A program made the position numbers and the translations under genes. From Niastella sp. OAS944 (GTDB taxonomy: Bacteria > Bacteroidota > Bacteroidia > Chitinophagales > Chitinophagaceae), in contig JANUBW010000006.1 of NCBI GenBank assembly GCA_024809215.1, positions 310,936 to 374,935 of the forward strand: 64,000 nucleotides of DNA, read 5' to 3'. The notes under the pieces were generated by a model, which worked only from the letters and a program-made list of their open reading frames with translations, did not search any database and was not told the DNA's origin. This document shows positions 8,198 to 18,403 of this stretch, one piece after another. Positions within the stretch are counted from its first letter, which is position 1, and each line of letters starts with the position of its first letter.

Positions 8198-11074
8198 ATG
8201 ATTGCCTGTAAACCCCCGGACAAGGTTTTTCCTTTTTCCACAACCTTGACCATTTTCCTGTTTACCTGTATGGTTTTATCCCTTTCTTCACAGGCTCAGG
8301 AGGCAGACACCATTCAGGTGTTGCCAAAGACCCCGCCTTTATTAAAAGTGGCCGACGAAGAACCCCTCTTATTTGGGATACAAAAGAAAAGCCGGTTGCT
8401 TCAATCAACTGCCACAGTGTACACAGATCAGTTGGCTACCACGCCTAACCCACAGTTCATGCAGGCCCTGCCAGGCAGACTGCCGGGTTTGAACATCCGT
8501 TCTTTCGGCATCGGCCCTGGGCTCGACGGAAACGGTACAACCTTTGATGTTCGCGGCGCCCGGGCGCAGGTAATCCTGATTGATGGCGTTGAGCGCGGGT
8601 ACATGTCTATTGATCCGGAGCAGATTGAATCCATTACTTTATTGAAAGATGCGATGTCAACGGTAATGTTTGGCCAACGTTCTTCCTATGGGATCATATC
8701 TGTGAAAACGAAAAAAGGTGATGTGGGCAAACCGCGTATTTCTTTTACTGCGCAATCTGGTTTTGAAACACCTACTGCATTGCCCAAACCCCTGCCCGCC
8801 TGGCAAAATGCAACGCTGTATAATGAAGCCCAGCAAAATGACGTGGGGCAAACGACTTATACCCAGGCCCAAATTGATGCTTACCGCAACCAGACGGATC
8901 CTTATACTTACCCCGATGTGAACTGGTACAAAACGGTCTTAAAAAAGAACGCCCCCATCAGCCGGTATAATTTAAATGTTCAGGGCAGTGGTAGAGGTTT
9001 CCGTTATTTTGTTGACCTCGATAAACTCAGCGAAAAAGGGTTGTTGAAAACCGATGATAACAATCCTTATAATACCAATGTACAGTTAGACAGATACATC
9101 CTGCGTTCGAACCTGGGTGCACAAGTAACACCCACCACTTTTGTTCAACTCAACCTGTTTGGCCGTTTTCAGCGGTATAACCAACCGGGCGGCGGTGCAG
9201 CGGGCATCATGCTTTCCCTGCTCACTACACCACAGAATGCATACCCGGTTTATAATCCAAACGGCAGCTATGGTGGAACGAGTACGTTCGGTGAAAATGC
9301 AAACATCTATGGCCAGGGCGTATCGCGCGGATACATGTTCCAGGACGTGCGCGATATTGCTGTTGACCTGGAAGCAACGCAGAAACTGGATGTACTGGCA
9401 AAAGGATTGTACATTAAAGTAAAGGCCTCCAACAACAACACCGCCTACTTTACAACTACCCGCGCCAAGGCATTTGAAACCTACCAGTATACTAACAATA
9501 ACTATATAAAGTTTGGTAATACCACTGAACAAACAACCAGTGGCGGCGCCGGTGAAAGATCGCGCATTGTATATATGGAAGGCGCTGTTGGCTACAACCG
9601 AACATTCGGCAAACATGCCCTTGAAGCACTGGCGGTAGCTAACCAGCAAAGCAGGCTTGCATTCAATTCAACCAACCTTCCTGAAAATTATACTGCCTAC
9701 GCAGGCAAATTGAATTATGCCTACGATGAAAAATATGTTATAGAAGGAGCGGTAAGTTACGGCGGTTATAACTGGGTAACACCTGCCAAACGCTGGGCAA
9801 CTTATTGGGCGGCCGGTTTGGGCTGGAATATGCACAATGAACGTTTCGTAAAAGACAACCTGCCATTTATCAGCAACCTGAAGCTCCGCGCCAATTATGG
9901 GTTAACAGGGCAGGTGAATGCCGGTTACTTCTCTTACATTCAAACCTATTATAATAACCTTACCAACACGAATAATGCAGTGGCATACTGGTATGGGCCC
10001 GGTTCTTCTTTAGAAAGAAGTACGGGTGAGAATGCGATTGCCAATCCCAACCTGGGTCCGGAAAAAGCAAAGAAACTGAATGCCGGTGTTGACCTTGGTT
10101 TTTTCAATAACAAGCTTACGCTTACCGCCGACTATTTCTATAATAAGTTCTATGATCTTGTTGCCCAGCCTACCATGACAACCAGTGTTTTTGGCGCCAC
10201 TTATCCCATGACCAACTATCAAAAGTTCAATTATTATGGTGGTGAAATAATGGCTACCTGGCAGGATCAACGAAAAGATTTCGCTTACTATATATCCGGC
10301 AACCTCTCAATGGTGCAAAGCAAAGTGGTGTATAATGGCGAACTGCCCAAGCAATACGATTACCAGGTGCTTACCGGCAAACCGGTTGGTTTGTTATATG
10401 GTTATACTGCTACCGGGTTGTTTAAAAGTAATGACGAGATCAATGATCCGGCAACAGCTGTTTTACCGGCTGCGCCAAAATCTACTCCGCAGGTACCCGG
10501 TCCTTTACGCCCCGGTGATATCCGTTACCTCGATCGTAATGAAGATGGAGTTATAGATGAAAATGACAAATCGGGCATTGGTAACGGCAAGCCGGGCATT
10601 GCCTTTGGCGGTAATATTGGATTCCGGTTCAAAGGATTTGACTTCAATGCGTTGGTGCAGGGCACCATTAACCGCCAGTCGTACATCGCTGGTGATTTCA
10701 TGAATGGTTTTGGCAATAGCGGAAATTATACGGCCTATGAATACAATCTCGGCCGGTTTACCCAGGCAACAGCCGAAACGGCCACCCAGCCGCGGGTATG
10801 GTTAGGCGCTAACACCAATAATTCTCAAACCTCCAGTTTCTGGTTGTACGATAATGATTTTGTGCGCCTGAAAAATGTGGAAGTAGGTTATACAATACCT
10901 CAAAAGCTTACACGCCGCATTGGTGGTTCCTCTGTGCGCTTTTTTGCCAATGGCCTGAATTTACTTACCTGGGCAGAGATCTATAAAGTAAGAAAGGACC
11001 TCGATCCGGAATCCTGGGGCTCTGTTTATCCGGTTATGAAAGTGTTCAATTTCGGTATCAATGTCAAATTTTAA
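8198..11074 (+). CDS. SusC-family TonB-linked outer membrane transporter, without N-terminal regulatory-like domain
   Basis: About 958 residues; the ATG at 8198 is preferred over an in-frame TTG at 8192. After a signal peptide (cleaved near LSSQAQ) a short linker leads straight into the TonB plug: GRLPGLNIRSFG, DVRGARAQVILIDGVERG, IESITLLKDAMSTVMFGQRSSYGIISVKTKKG. The rest is the 22-strand barrel, ending in an aromatic-terminated strand (FGINVKF). The carboxypeptidase-regulatory-like domain that normally precedes the plug in SusC proteins is absent. Imports glycan oligomers across the outer membrane with its SusD partner, whose start codon follows 20 bp downstream. First structural gene of the HTCS-linked PUL. 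Confidence 0.93.
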   Translation: MIACKPPDKVFPFSTTLTIFLFTCMVLSLSSQAQEADTIQVLPKTPPLLKVADEEPLLFGIQKKSRLLQSTATVYTDQLATTPNPQFMQALPGRLPGLNIRSFGIGPGLDGNGTTFDVRGARAQVILIDGVERGYMSIDPEQIESITLLKDAMSTVMFGQRSSYGIISVKTKKGDVGKPRISFTAQSGFETPTALPKPLPAWQNATLYNEAQQNDVGQTTYTQAQIDAYRNQTDPYTYPDVNWYKTVLKKNAPISRYNLNVQGSGRGFRYFVDLDKLSEKGLLKTDDNNPYNTNVQLDRYILRSNLGAQVTPTTFVQLNLFGRFQRYNQPGGGAAGIMLSLLTTPQNAYPVYNPNGSYGGTSTFGENANIYGQGVSRGYMFQDVRDIAVDLEATQKLDVLAKGLYIKVKASNNNTAYFTTTRAKAFETYQYTNNNYIKFGNTTEQTTSGGAGERSRIVYMEGAVGYNRTFGKHALEALAVANQQSRLAFNSTNLPENYTAYAGKLNYAYDEKYVIEGAVSYGGYNWVTPAKRWATYWAAGLGWNMHNERFVKDNLPFISNLKLRANYGLTGQVNAGYFSYIQTYYNNLTNTNNAVAYWYGPGSSLERSTGENAIANPNLGPEKAKKLNAGVDLGFFNNKLTLTADYFYNKFYDLVAQPTMTTSVFGATYPMTNYQKFNYYGGEIMATWQDQRKDFAYYISGNLSMVQSKVVYNGELPKQYDYQVLTGKPVGLLYGYTATGLFKSNDEINDPATAVLPAAPKSTPQVPGPLRPGDIRYLDRNEDGVIDENDKSGIGNGKPGIAFGGNIGFRFKGFDFNALVQGTINRQSYIAGDFMNGFGNSGNYTAYEYNLGRFTQATAETATQPRVWLGANTNNSQTSSFWLYDNDFVRLKNVEVGYTIPQKLTRRIGGSSVRFFANGLNLLTWAEIYKVRKDLDPESWGSVYPVMKVFNFGINVKF

Positions 11075-11093
11075 ACTGCCAATGCTTAGTAGT

Positions 11094-12821
11094 ATGAAAA
11101 AATACAATTATTTACTGTTTAGTATAATACTGGTGACAGTGGCAGCTACTTCCTGCAAAAAAGCATTTGAAGACAAGCCGCTGGAATTACTTACAAACGA
11201 ATATATTTTTGATCCTAATGATCCCACAGGCGATCAGGCCAGTAAGTGGGTTACTTATATTTACTCAAGAATTCAAACGGGTTATTCACGTTACAACAGT
11301 GCACCGCTGGAATCTATCTCAGATGATGCAGTACCCACTGCTGTTGGGAACGGTAACTGGAATGTGATCCGTGGTGGTTACAGTCCCATTTCTCCTTTTG
11401 ATGATAACTGGAGCAACTGTTATAATGCCATCCGGGAGGCGAATGTATATCTCAATAATTACCAAACGGTGCCATGGGCCGATTCGTCGCGCAAAGTGTG
11501 GTTTGCCAATGAAGCACGAGCTTTGCGCGCTTATTTTTATTATGAATTGGTGAAGCGGTATGGCGGCGTGCCACTGGTAGGCGATAAGGTATATAACCCC
11601 AACGACGCCGATCTTACCAACCTGCAACGCAACAGCTTCGAAGAATGCATCAATTATATTGTAAGCGAGTTGGATATTGTAAAAGACAGTTTACGTTCCG
11701 ACGCTTCACTGGCTAACCGTACCACTGATCCTGATTTTGGAAGAATGCGTAAAAGCGTGGTGCTGGCCATTAAGGCAAAGGCCCTGCTGCTGGCAGCCAG
11801 TCCGTTGTTCAATCCATCGGCTACGCCGAATCGCCCTTACACCGGTTATTCATCCTATAGTGCCGAGCGCTGGAAAGCGGCTGCCGATGCGGCTAAAGCG
11901 GTTATGGACCTGGGTATTTACGACCTGGAAGCCAATCCGTATACGCTCGTGCTGCAACGGGCCAACAAGGAACACATCTTTTTCAAGATGAGCGATTCCC
12001 GTGTTTCAAATACATATGCCTATTACATGTCCCCGGTAGGCTACACGATTTCTAACACCAAAAGCGAAGGGCGGGTAAGCCCCACCCAGGAGTTTGTAGA
12101 TGCGTTCCCGATGAAAAATGGTAAACCCATTACCGATCCAACTTCAGGTTACAATCCAGCTGCGCCGTATGCGGGCCGTGATCCACGCCTGGAAAGAACG
12201 GTGTTCTATAATGGAGCAAAATGGTTGCAACGGCCTGTAGAAACATTTGAAGGAGGGAAAGATAAGCCCAACAATGCTATCATAGCAAAGGATCAAACCC
12301 AAACAGGTTATTATGCCAAAAAGTTCTGCGCAAACGATAGCAGCAGCGCCAACTATACAAATACGTTGTACCGCGATAATGGATTCGTACCTGCCTGGGG
12401 TATCATCCGCTACGCCGATATACTGTTAATGTATGCCGAAGCTATGAACGAATATGCCGGGCCGGTAGCATCGGTGTACAGCGCCGTGGAAAAGATCAGG
12501 CAACGTGCAGGACTGTCACCGTATACGCTTACACCCGGGTTGTCACAATCGCAAATGCGGGATGTTATAAGGAATGAACGCCGGCTTGAGCTCGCGTTTG
12601 AAGAACAACGCTTCTGGGATATTCGCCGTTGGAAAATTGCGAAAGCCGTTTATGGAACCACGTTGCATGGCGTAACCATTACAAAGAATACCGATGGAAC
12701 GTTCACCTACACGCCGAAAGATGTAGCAACGCCTTATTTCTCCGATGCCATGTACCTGTTCCCGATCGCCATCAAAGAAACCCAGGTGAACCCGGGTATC
12801 GAACAAAATCCCGGGTACTAA
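11094..12821 (+). CDS. SusD/RagB-family glycan-binding lipoprotein
   Basis: About 575 residues. The chosen ATG at 11094 gives a compact lipoprotein signal (MKKYNYLLF... ending VAATSC), whereas the upstream in-frame ATGs at 11061 and 11082 would overlap or crowd the susC end. Family hallmarks are the early EANVYLNNYQTVPW helix, NEARALRAYFYYELVKRYGGVPLV, the RNERRLELAFEEQRFWDIRRWK block and the C-terminal IKETQVNPGIEQNPGY. It caps the SusC barrel and delivers oligosaccharides. It is 25 bp upstream of the next susC, so the four susCD genes are probably one transcript. Confidence 0.95.
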   Translation: MKKYNYLLFSIILVTVAATSCKKAFEDKPLELLTNEYIFDPNDPTGDQASKWVTYIYSRIQTGYSRYNSAPLESISDDAVPTAVGNGNWNVIRGGYSPISPFDDNWSNCYNAIREANVYLNNYQTVPWADSSRKVWFANEARALRAYFYYELVKRYGGVPLVGDKVYNPNDADLTNLQRNSFEECINYIVSELDIVKDSLRSDASLANRTTDPDFGRMRKSVVLAIKAKALLLAASPLFNPSATPNRPYTGYSSYSAERWKAAADAAKAVMDLGIYDLEANPYTLVLQRANKEHIFFKMSDSRVSNTYAYYMSPVGYTISNTKSEGRVSPTQEFVDAFPMKNGKPITDPTSGYNPAAPYAGRDPRLERTVFYNGAKWLQRPVETFEGGKDKPNNAIIAKDQTQTGYYAKKFCANDSSSANYTNTLYRDNGFVPAWGIIRYADILLMYAEAMNEYAGPVASVYSAVEKIRQRAGLSPYTLTPGLSQSQMRDVIRNERRLELAFEEQRFWDIRRWKIAKAVYGTTLHGVTITKNTDGTFTYTPKDVATPYFSDAMYLFPIAIKETQVNPGIEQNPGY

Positions 12822-12846
12822 AATCATTCACCTCAAACTCATTAAC

Positions 12847-15800
12847 ATGCGCGTACGATTATATATACTGTTAATGCTCCTGCTACCAGGCACAGCCGGT
12901 TTGCTTGCGCAAAGCAGAAAGGTGACCGGTGTGGTCACCAGCGATAAAAAGCAGCCCGTTGGCGGAGCTACGATCACAGATCTGAATAACGAAAAGAATA
13001 CAACCATCGCCGATGAGAACGGCCGCTTCGCCATACAAATGAATGGCAACATGCTAACGGTGAGCAACGTGGGGTATTTGACCCAAACCGTTCAGATTAG
13101 TAACAGCAACGAGGTTTTTGTGCGGCTGGTCACTGATGTGAAAGGATTGGAAGATGTAGTGGTGGTTGGTTATGGCCGAACCAAACGCATCACCAACACT
13201 GGTGCGGTAAGCACCATCAAGGGCGACGAAATAAAAACGGTGCCCACCGCCAGTGTACAAAATACCCTGGTGGGGCGTATGCCTGGTTTCTTTTCTCAGC
13301 AACGAAGCGGGCAACCCGGCGCAGACGCCGCCGATTTTTTTATCCGAGGCGTTAACTCACTCACTGGTGATAACAAGCCCCTGATCATTGTTGACGATAT
13401 AGAATATGACTATACACAGCTTTCGCAATTGAATGCGAATGAAATTGAATCCATTTCCATTTTGAAAGATGCCGCCACTACCTCTATATATGGGTTGAAA
13501 GGCGCTAACGGAGTATTGGTGATCACCACCCTGCGCGGAAGGATCGGTAAACCCCGCATCAATGTAACTACCGAAGCAGGCATTAACAAAGTGATCCGTT
13601 TTCCCACCTTTCTCGATTCATATACCACTGCACTGCTGCGAAACGAAGCTACCATCAACGATGCTTACGGGCTATCTCAAACGCCGGTGTTGCCCTTTAG
13701 TGCCGATGATCTGCAAAAGTTCAAAGATGGCTCCGATCCATACGGACATCCAAATGTGAACTGGGTGAAAGAACTGGTGAATAAGACGTCTACTCAGGGC
13801 CGCTACAATGTAGATATAAGCGGGGGTAACAAGCTTGTGAAGTATTTTACATCCCTTGGCTACTATACGCAAAACGGTATTTTGAAGGAGTTCAAACCCG
13901 TTGGTGATTATGTGAACACGAATTATTTCTACCGTCGTTACAATTACCGCTCGAACCTGGATATCACACCCACTAAAACGCTGAAGATCCGGTTCGACGT
14001 GAATGGCCGTTTTGAAACGGTAAATAATCCCGGTGGGGTAATTGAAAAGGAGGGTTTGTTTTATGAAATGAGTGCATTCCGTTATATGGCGCCTTATGCC
14101 ATGCCGGTTACCAATCCAAACGGAAGCTATAGCTACGCTTCTCACCAGGGAGCGATAACCACCAATGGCGCCATCAGTCCGGTTAACCGGCTGGCTAATG
14201 GCGGCTACAAGCGCAATTTCAATAACAACTATAACATAGTGGCCGGCGCCGAACAGCGGCTCGATTTTATTACAACCGGTTTATCTGTCAAGGTCAATGT
14301 TTCGTATGCAGGTAATAACAATGAATCCCGTAATCTTACCCGCAGTGGGTTGGCTTCTTACAAATACAATCCGGTTAACGACAGCTATACCATCCGGAAT
14401 GCCGGGGAGTACCGCACACCCGCCTATGGCGTAAGTGTAGCCAGTAATGCCTATAATGCAACTACCATTCTGCAGGCCATGTTGACCTACAACCGCACAT
14501 TCAATGGTCATCACTTTACGGGCCTGGTGGTGTTGAACCAACGGAATTACGTTGATAAAGAAAAAATTCCGGTGAATTACCGGGGAACCACGGGCCGGCT
14601 TGATTATGATTACAAACAAAAATACCTGTTTGGTATAACGGTGGCCCGTAATGGAAACGATCTTTTTCAGAAAGAAAAGCGATATGGTATATTCCCTGCT
14701 ATCTCCTGGGGGTACAACCTGGCTGAGGAGCGATTCTTTAAACGCCTGTTACCATTCTTTGATATGTTCAAGATCAGAGGCTCGTATGGCCTCGTTGGAT
14801 CCGATGCCAGTTATCCAAAAGATTTCGACCCGGCTACTGCCGTTGTCGAATACACAACCACAGGCGGAAATAATTATGGTAACACCACGGTAGAAGGAAA
14901 GTTGGTAAATCCCGATATTACCTGGGAAAAGGAACGCAAAACCGACCTGGGCCTGGAATTAAGTTTACTGAACGGGAAGATCACCATGGCCGGCAGCTAT
15001 TTCTACAACTACCGGTACGATCAGTTGATTGAGCAGCTCGATGTGCCATTATTACTGGGTCAGCTACCGCCTCTTAAGAATATGGGCAAAACAGAAAACA
15101 GAGGGATCGATGGCGCTATTACCTACAAGAACCGCATCGGCCAGGTAGATCTTTCCATCAGCGCCAATGCTTCGTGGGCGGTTAACAAGATCATCTTCGC
15201 AAGCGAGGCGCCCGATTATCCTTACCAGTCGAAAGTAGGCCGCGCCATTGGGGTGCTGGGTTCGCTCGGATATCATAGTTTAGGGTTTTATCAAATGGAT
15301 GATTTTGAAGCAACCGGAAAAGTAAAGAAAGATATTGCTGCACCGGTATGGAGCACCATTCAGCCCGGCGATCTCAGGTATGATGATCTGAATGGCGATG
15401 GCATTATCACCACTGCCGACAGAACGTACCTGTCGAAACCCAATTTGCCCACGAATAACCTGGGCCTCGATCTGATGGTGGGTTACAAAGGAGTTACCTT
15501 ACGCGCGCTGCTGCAAAGCGCTTATGGCTATGCGGTACAGGTAATGGCCGAAGGCGCCGGTGATGCGTTCAACGGCAATCTTCGTCCCTGGAACCTCAGT
15601 CGCTGGACACCCGCCACTGCCGGTACGGCAACATATCCCCGCATTGGTTTAAATGCGAACGTGAACAATATCTCTTATATAACCGTCTCTGATTTCTGGT
15701 TTACCAATGCATGGTATGTTCGCCTGAAATCATTGGAGCTGGCATGGCAGTTACCGCACTCATTTTTAAACAGGTTCAGGATCATAGACAATGCCCGCGT

Positions 15801-15936
15801 ATACCTAACCGGTTACAACCTGCTTAATTATCAGAACATGGGAAAGTTTCAGCAGGATGCTGAGATCGCTAATGGTACCGGCGCTGCTTATCCTAATATG
15901 GCCAATTTCAATTTCGGTGTGCAATTAGGTTTTTAA
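12847..15936 (+). CDS. SusC-family TonB-linked outer membrane transporter (second pair)
   Basis: 1029 residues. Signal peptide 1-21; CarboxypepD_reg-like domain about 24-105 (VTGVVTSDKKQPVGGATIT ... SNVGYLTQTV); the linker DVVVVGYGRTKR; plug domain about 110-230 with IRGVNSLTGDNKPLIIVDDIEYD and SILKDAATTSIYGLKGANGVLVITT; then the barrel to the terminal FNFGVQLGF. Unlike the first SusC of this locus it carries the canonical N-terminal module, so the two transporters are not recent duplicates and probably take different oligomers. It is 25 bp after the first susD and 19 bp before the second susD. Confidence 0.96.
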   Translation: MRVRLYILLMLLLPGTAGLLAQSRKVTGVVTSDKKQPVGGATITDLNNEKNTTIADENGRFAIQMNGNMLTVSNVGYLTQTVQISNSNEVFVRLVTDVKGLEDVVVVGYGRTKRITNTGAVSTIKGDEIKTVPTASVQNTLVGRMPGFFSQQRSGQPGADAADFFIRGVNSLTGDNKPLIIVDDIEYDYTQLSQLNANEIESISILKDAATTSIYGLKGANGVLVITTLRGRIGKPRINVTTEAGINKVIRFPTFLDSYTTALLRNEATINDAYGLSQTPVLPFSADDLQKFKDGSDPYGHPNVNWVKELVNKTSTQGRYNVDISGGNKLVKYFTSLGYYTQNGILKEFKPVGDYVNTNYFYRRYNYRSNLDITPTKTLKIRFDVNGRFETVNNPGGVIEKEGLFYEMSAFRYMAPYAMPVTNPNGSYSYASHQGAITTNGAISPVNRLANGGYKRNFNNNYNIVAGAEQRLDFITTGLSVKVNVSYAGNNNESRNLTRSGLASYKYNPVNDSYTIRNAGEYRTPAYGVSVASNAYNATTILQAMLTYNRTFNGHHFTGLVVLNQRNYVDKEKIPVNYRGTTGRLDYDYKQKYLFGITVARNGNDLFQKEKRYGIFPAISWGYNLAEERFFKRLLPFFDMFKIRGSYGLVGSDASYPKDFDPATAVVEYTTTGGNNYGNTTVEGKLVNPDITWEKERKTDLGLELSLLNGKITMAGSYFYNYRYDQLIEQLDVPLLLGQLPPLKNMGKTENRGIDGAITYKNRIGQVDLSISANASWAVNKIIFASEAPDYPYQSKVGRAIGVLGSLGYHSLGFYQMDDFEATGKVKKDIAAPVWSTIQPGDLRYDDLNGDGIITTADRTYLSKPNLPTNNLGLDLMVGYKGVTLRALLQSAYGYAVQVMAEGAGDAFNGNLRPWNLSRWTPATAGTATYPRIGLNANVNNISYITVSDFWFTNAWYVRLKSLELAWQLPHSFLNRFRIIDNARVYLTGYNLLNYQNMGKFQQDAEIANGTGAAYPNMANFNFGVQLGF

Positions 15937-15955
15937 TCCTAAAACAAAAGGTAAA

Positions 15956-17746
15956 ATGAACACTTCAAAATATTCCCAATTATTGTGGATGCTGCCGCTT
16001 GCCATAGCTGTGTGGCTAACAGCCTGCAAGAAGGACTTTATTGATAAAAAGAAGCTTTCTAACGTAACTGAATCGGCGGTATATAAAGACAGTGTGAAAA
16101 CGCTGGGTGTTATTAATTATTTGTATTCCAGAGCGGGGTTCTCATTCGATGCCAGGCGGTTCAACAATACCGGTCTTGATGCTGCGTGCGACGAGTCGGA
16201 GCCCATCAGTGATCCAACCATCTACACCTATATTATTTCCAATGGCGGGGTGAATCCCAGTAATGCCGATACAAGCACCTGGGGAACCGTTTACCTGATG
16301 GTGCGGGCTGCCAATATTTTTATAAAGAACAAAGACAGCATTCCCGTTACCACCGCCACCCGCGATTTCTGGACCGGCCAGGTGCGGTTCCTGCGGGCAT
16401 GGTACCTCATGAACCTTGTTAAGTCTTATGGTGGTATACCGCTGATAGGTGACAGGGTTTTTGAAAATGGTGAAAAAATTGACGAGCCGCGCAGCTCGTA
16501 TGAAGACTGTGTGAATTATATAGCCGGCGAACTGGATGCAGCTGCTGCCGCGTTGCCCGCTTCTTATCTCACAAATAGCATAAATCAGAACCGGGTAACC
16601 AAAGGCACCGCCCTGGCTGCAAAAGCAAGATTATTATTGTATGCTGCCAGTCCCTTGTTCAATAGCGGCCCCCGTGGCGATGATCCCGAACACCTGCTTA
16701 CCTATGCAACCGCCGACAATGAGCGGTGGAAAAAAGCGGCAGATGCCGCCAAAGCCGTCATCGATCTGAACGTGTATAAATTGTATACCATGCCGCTCAC
16801 GCCTTCTGCGGCTATGTATACATTTTTCCTGCAGAACAGTCCGCAGGATGAACATGTGCTGGCTTTTTGGCAACCGGGCAGTACAGCGAATAATTTTTAC
16901 GTGGAGAACAGCGCCAATCCTGCTTCCAGAGGAACCACCAACGGATATGCAGGTGTAAAGTATTTCCCTACGCAGGAACTGGTTGATGAGTTTGATATGA
17001 TCAACGGTATGCGCATTACTGATCCCGCATCCGGTTATCCCGGCATCGGCGACAATATGTATAAAAATCGCGATCCGCGCCTCACTACTACAGTTCACTA
17101 TAATGGTGCCCTGCGCAATATGGGTTCGTTGGGCGATCAGCCGGTATATACCTACACCGGTTCAATACCAGCAACAGGCAATGCATCTGTTACAAGCGCC
17201 AGTGTTGATGGTATATATACCTCTACAGGTACAAAAACAGGATACTTCCGTTACAAGATGTGCAACAATTTTGGCGTAGGTGGCGGCAGCGAATTGTATC
17301 GCCCCTGGGTGGTGATGCGTTATGCGGAAGTGCTGTTGAATGCAGCCGAAGCAACCAACGAATATTACGGGCCAACAAACGAAATATACGACTGGTTGAA
17401 AATGATCCGTACCCGGGCCGGCATTCAGGCAGGTACAAATGGGATGTATGGATTGAAGGCCGGTATGAGCAAAGAAGAAATGCGTGAAGCCATTCGCCAT
17501 GAACGCCGGGTTGAGCTGGCATTTGAAGAACACCGGTTCTGGGATGTACGCCGTTGGAAGATTGCCATGCAAACAGAGAATGCAGAAACACATGGAATGG
17601 AAATTACGAGAGCCCCCAATGGAACTTTTTCTTACCGCGTTATCCCTGTGCGCAAACATGTTTTTACAGAGGCCATGTACTTCTGGGCCATTCCACAAAG
17701 GGAGATGGTGAAGTCAGCGGCATTGAAACAAAATCCCGGATACTAG
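15956..17746 (+). CDS. SusD/RagB-family glycan-binding lipoprotein (second pair)
   Basis: 596 residues. Lipoprotein signal with lipobox around VWLTAC (residue about 24). Family motifs: RAANIFIKNKDSIPV, GQVRFLRAWYLMNLVKSYGGIPLIGD, SYEDCVNYIAGELDAA, and the C-terminal RHERRVELAFEEHRFWDVRRWK followed by a final LKQNPGY. Partner of the SusC ending at 15936. The stop codon runs directly into a word-repeat inverted element, which probably ends or attenuates the susCD transcript. Confidence 0.95.
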   Translation: MNTSKYSQLLWMLPLAIAVWLTACKKDFIDKKKLSNVTESAVYKDSVKTLGVINYLYSRAGFSFDARRFNNTGLDAACDESEPISDPTIYTYIISNGGVNPSNADTSTWGTVYLMVRAANIFIKNKDSIPVTTATRDFWTGQVRFLRAWYLMNLVKSYGGIPLIGDRVFENGEKIDEPRSSYEDCVNYIAGELDAAAAALPASYLTNSINQNRVTKGTALAAKARLLLYAASPLFNSGPRGDDPEHLLTYATADNERWKKAADAAKAVIDLNVYKLYTMPLTPSAAMYTFFLQNSPQDEHVLAFWQPGSTANNFYVENSANPASRGTTNGYAGVKYFPTQELVDEFDMINGMRITDPASGYPGIGDNMYKNRDPRLTTTVHYNGALRNMGSLGDQPVYTYTGSIPATGNASVTSASVDGIYTSTGTKTGYFRYKMCNNFGVGGGSELYRPWVVMRYAEVLLNAAEATNEYYGPTNEIYDWLKMIRTRAGIQAGTNGMYGLKAGMSKEEMREAIRHERRVELAFEEHRFWDVRRWKIAMQTENAETHGMEITRAPNGTFSYRVIPVRKHVFTEAMYFWAIPQREMVKSAALKQNPGY

Positions 17747-17861
17747 TTTTTAAGTTTTTAGTTCTAGGTTTTAAGTTGTACTGCTACTCAGAAAGATCGA
17801 TTAATATCGGAGTGCCTGAAAATTTTACCACCAACTGAAAACTAAAAACTAAGAACTAAAA
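17747..17861. repeat. Word-repeat inverted element, family B
   Basis: Starts at the base after the susD stop. The left arm (17747-17778) is a chain of TTTTTAAG/TTTTTAGTTC words; the right arm (17832-17861) is near-complementary (AACTGAAAAC, TAAAAACTAAG, AACTAAAA). Together they form an imperfect hairpin of about 30 bp with a 53-bp spacer. The sequence differs from the other inverted elements of the window but has the same design. Confidence 0.7.
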
Positions 17862-17892
17862 GGGTTTTTTAATAACCAACAGGATCATTTTT

Positions 17893-18378
17893 ATGAAAAT
17901 ATTGACAACTATATTTATTTTATTCTCTATAGCCATTGCCTGTACCAAGGGCGGCAAACCTACAGGCGTAAACGCACTGGTTTATTCTGTAAATGCAACC
18001 GCCAGCAGTAAACAGCTGGTGCCGGCAATAGACACCACTTCTACAGCTACATTCACTGGATTGTACGACGCAGATGCTAATACATTAACCTATTCCATTG
18101 CCTGGACCGACTTGTGGCGCGATACAAAGAAAGACACAATAACTTCTATTAGTTTTTACGGCCCCGCCACTGCTACCGAAAATGGTAAACTGGTAAGAAT
18201 ATTACCATTTGTAAATACCAATCGTAATGGTAGCATCAATCTGGGGCTGGCTGGCAATACGGGTATAACTACAGATGAAAAGAATGCATTTATATCGGGC
18301 AGCTGGTACTTTACCATTAATACAAAAAGATATGATGCCGGAATAGTAAGAGGTCAGTTGATGCTAACGGAAAAATAA
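17893..18378 (+). CDS. CHRD-domain lipoprotein
   Basis: 161 residues. A short lipoprotein signal ends in AIACTKGG (Cys17). The remainder matches the CHRD (chordin-like) fold: a TATFTGLYDADANTLTYSIAW block, then ITSISFYGPAT, and the C-terminal ISGSWYFTINTKRYDAGIVRGQL, where family members usually read G.W.nIHt....GEIRGQL. Its role is unknown; as a probable surface lipoprotein inside a PUL it may bind carbohydrate or stabilise an outer-membrane complex. It lies between the susCD block and the GH28-like enzyme, 25 bp upstream of the latter. Confidence 0.72.
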   Translation: MKILTTIFILFSIAIACTKGGKPTGVNALVYSVNATASSKQLVPAIDTTSTATFTGLYDADANTLTYSIAWTDLWRDTKKDTITSISFYGPATATENGKLVRILPFVNTNRNGSINLGLAGNTGITTDEKNAFISGSWYFTINTKRYDAGIVRGQLMLTEK

Positions 18379-18403
18379 GATGATTAATAATAACAAAAGT
18401 TAA

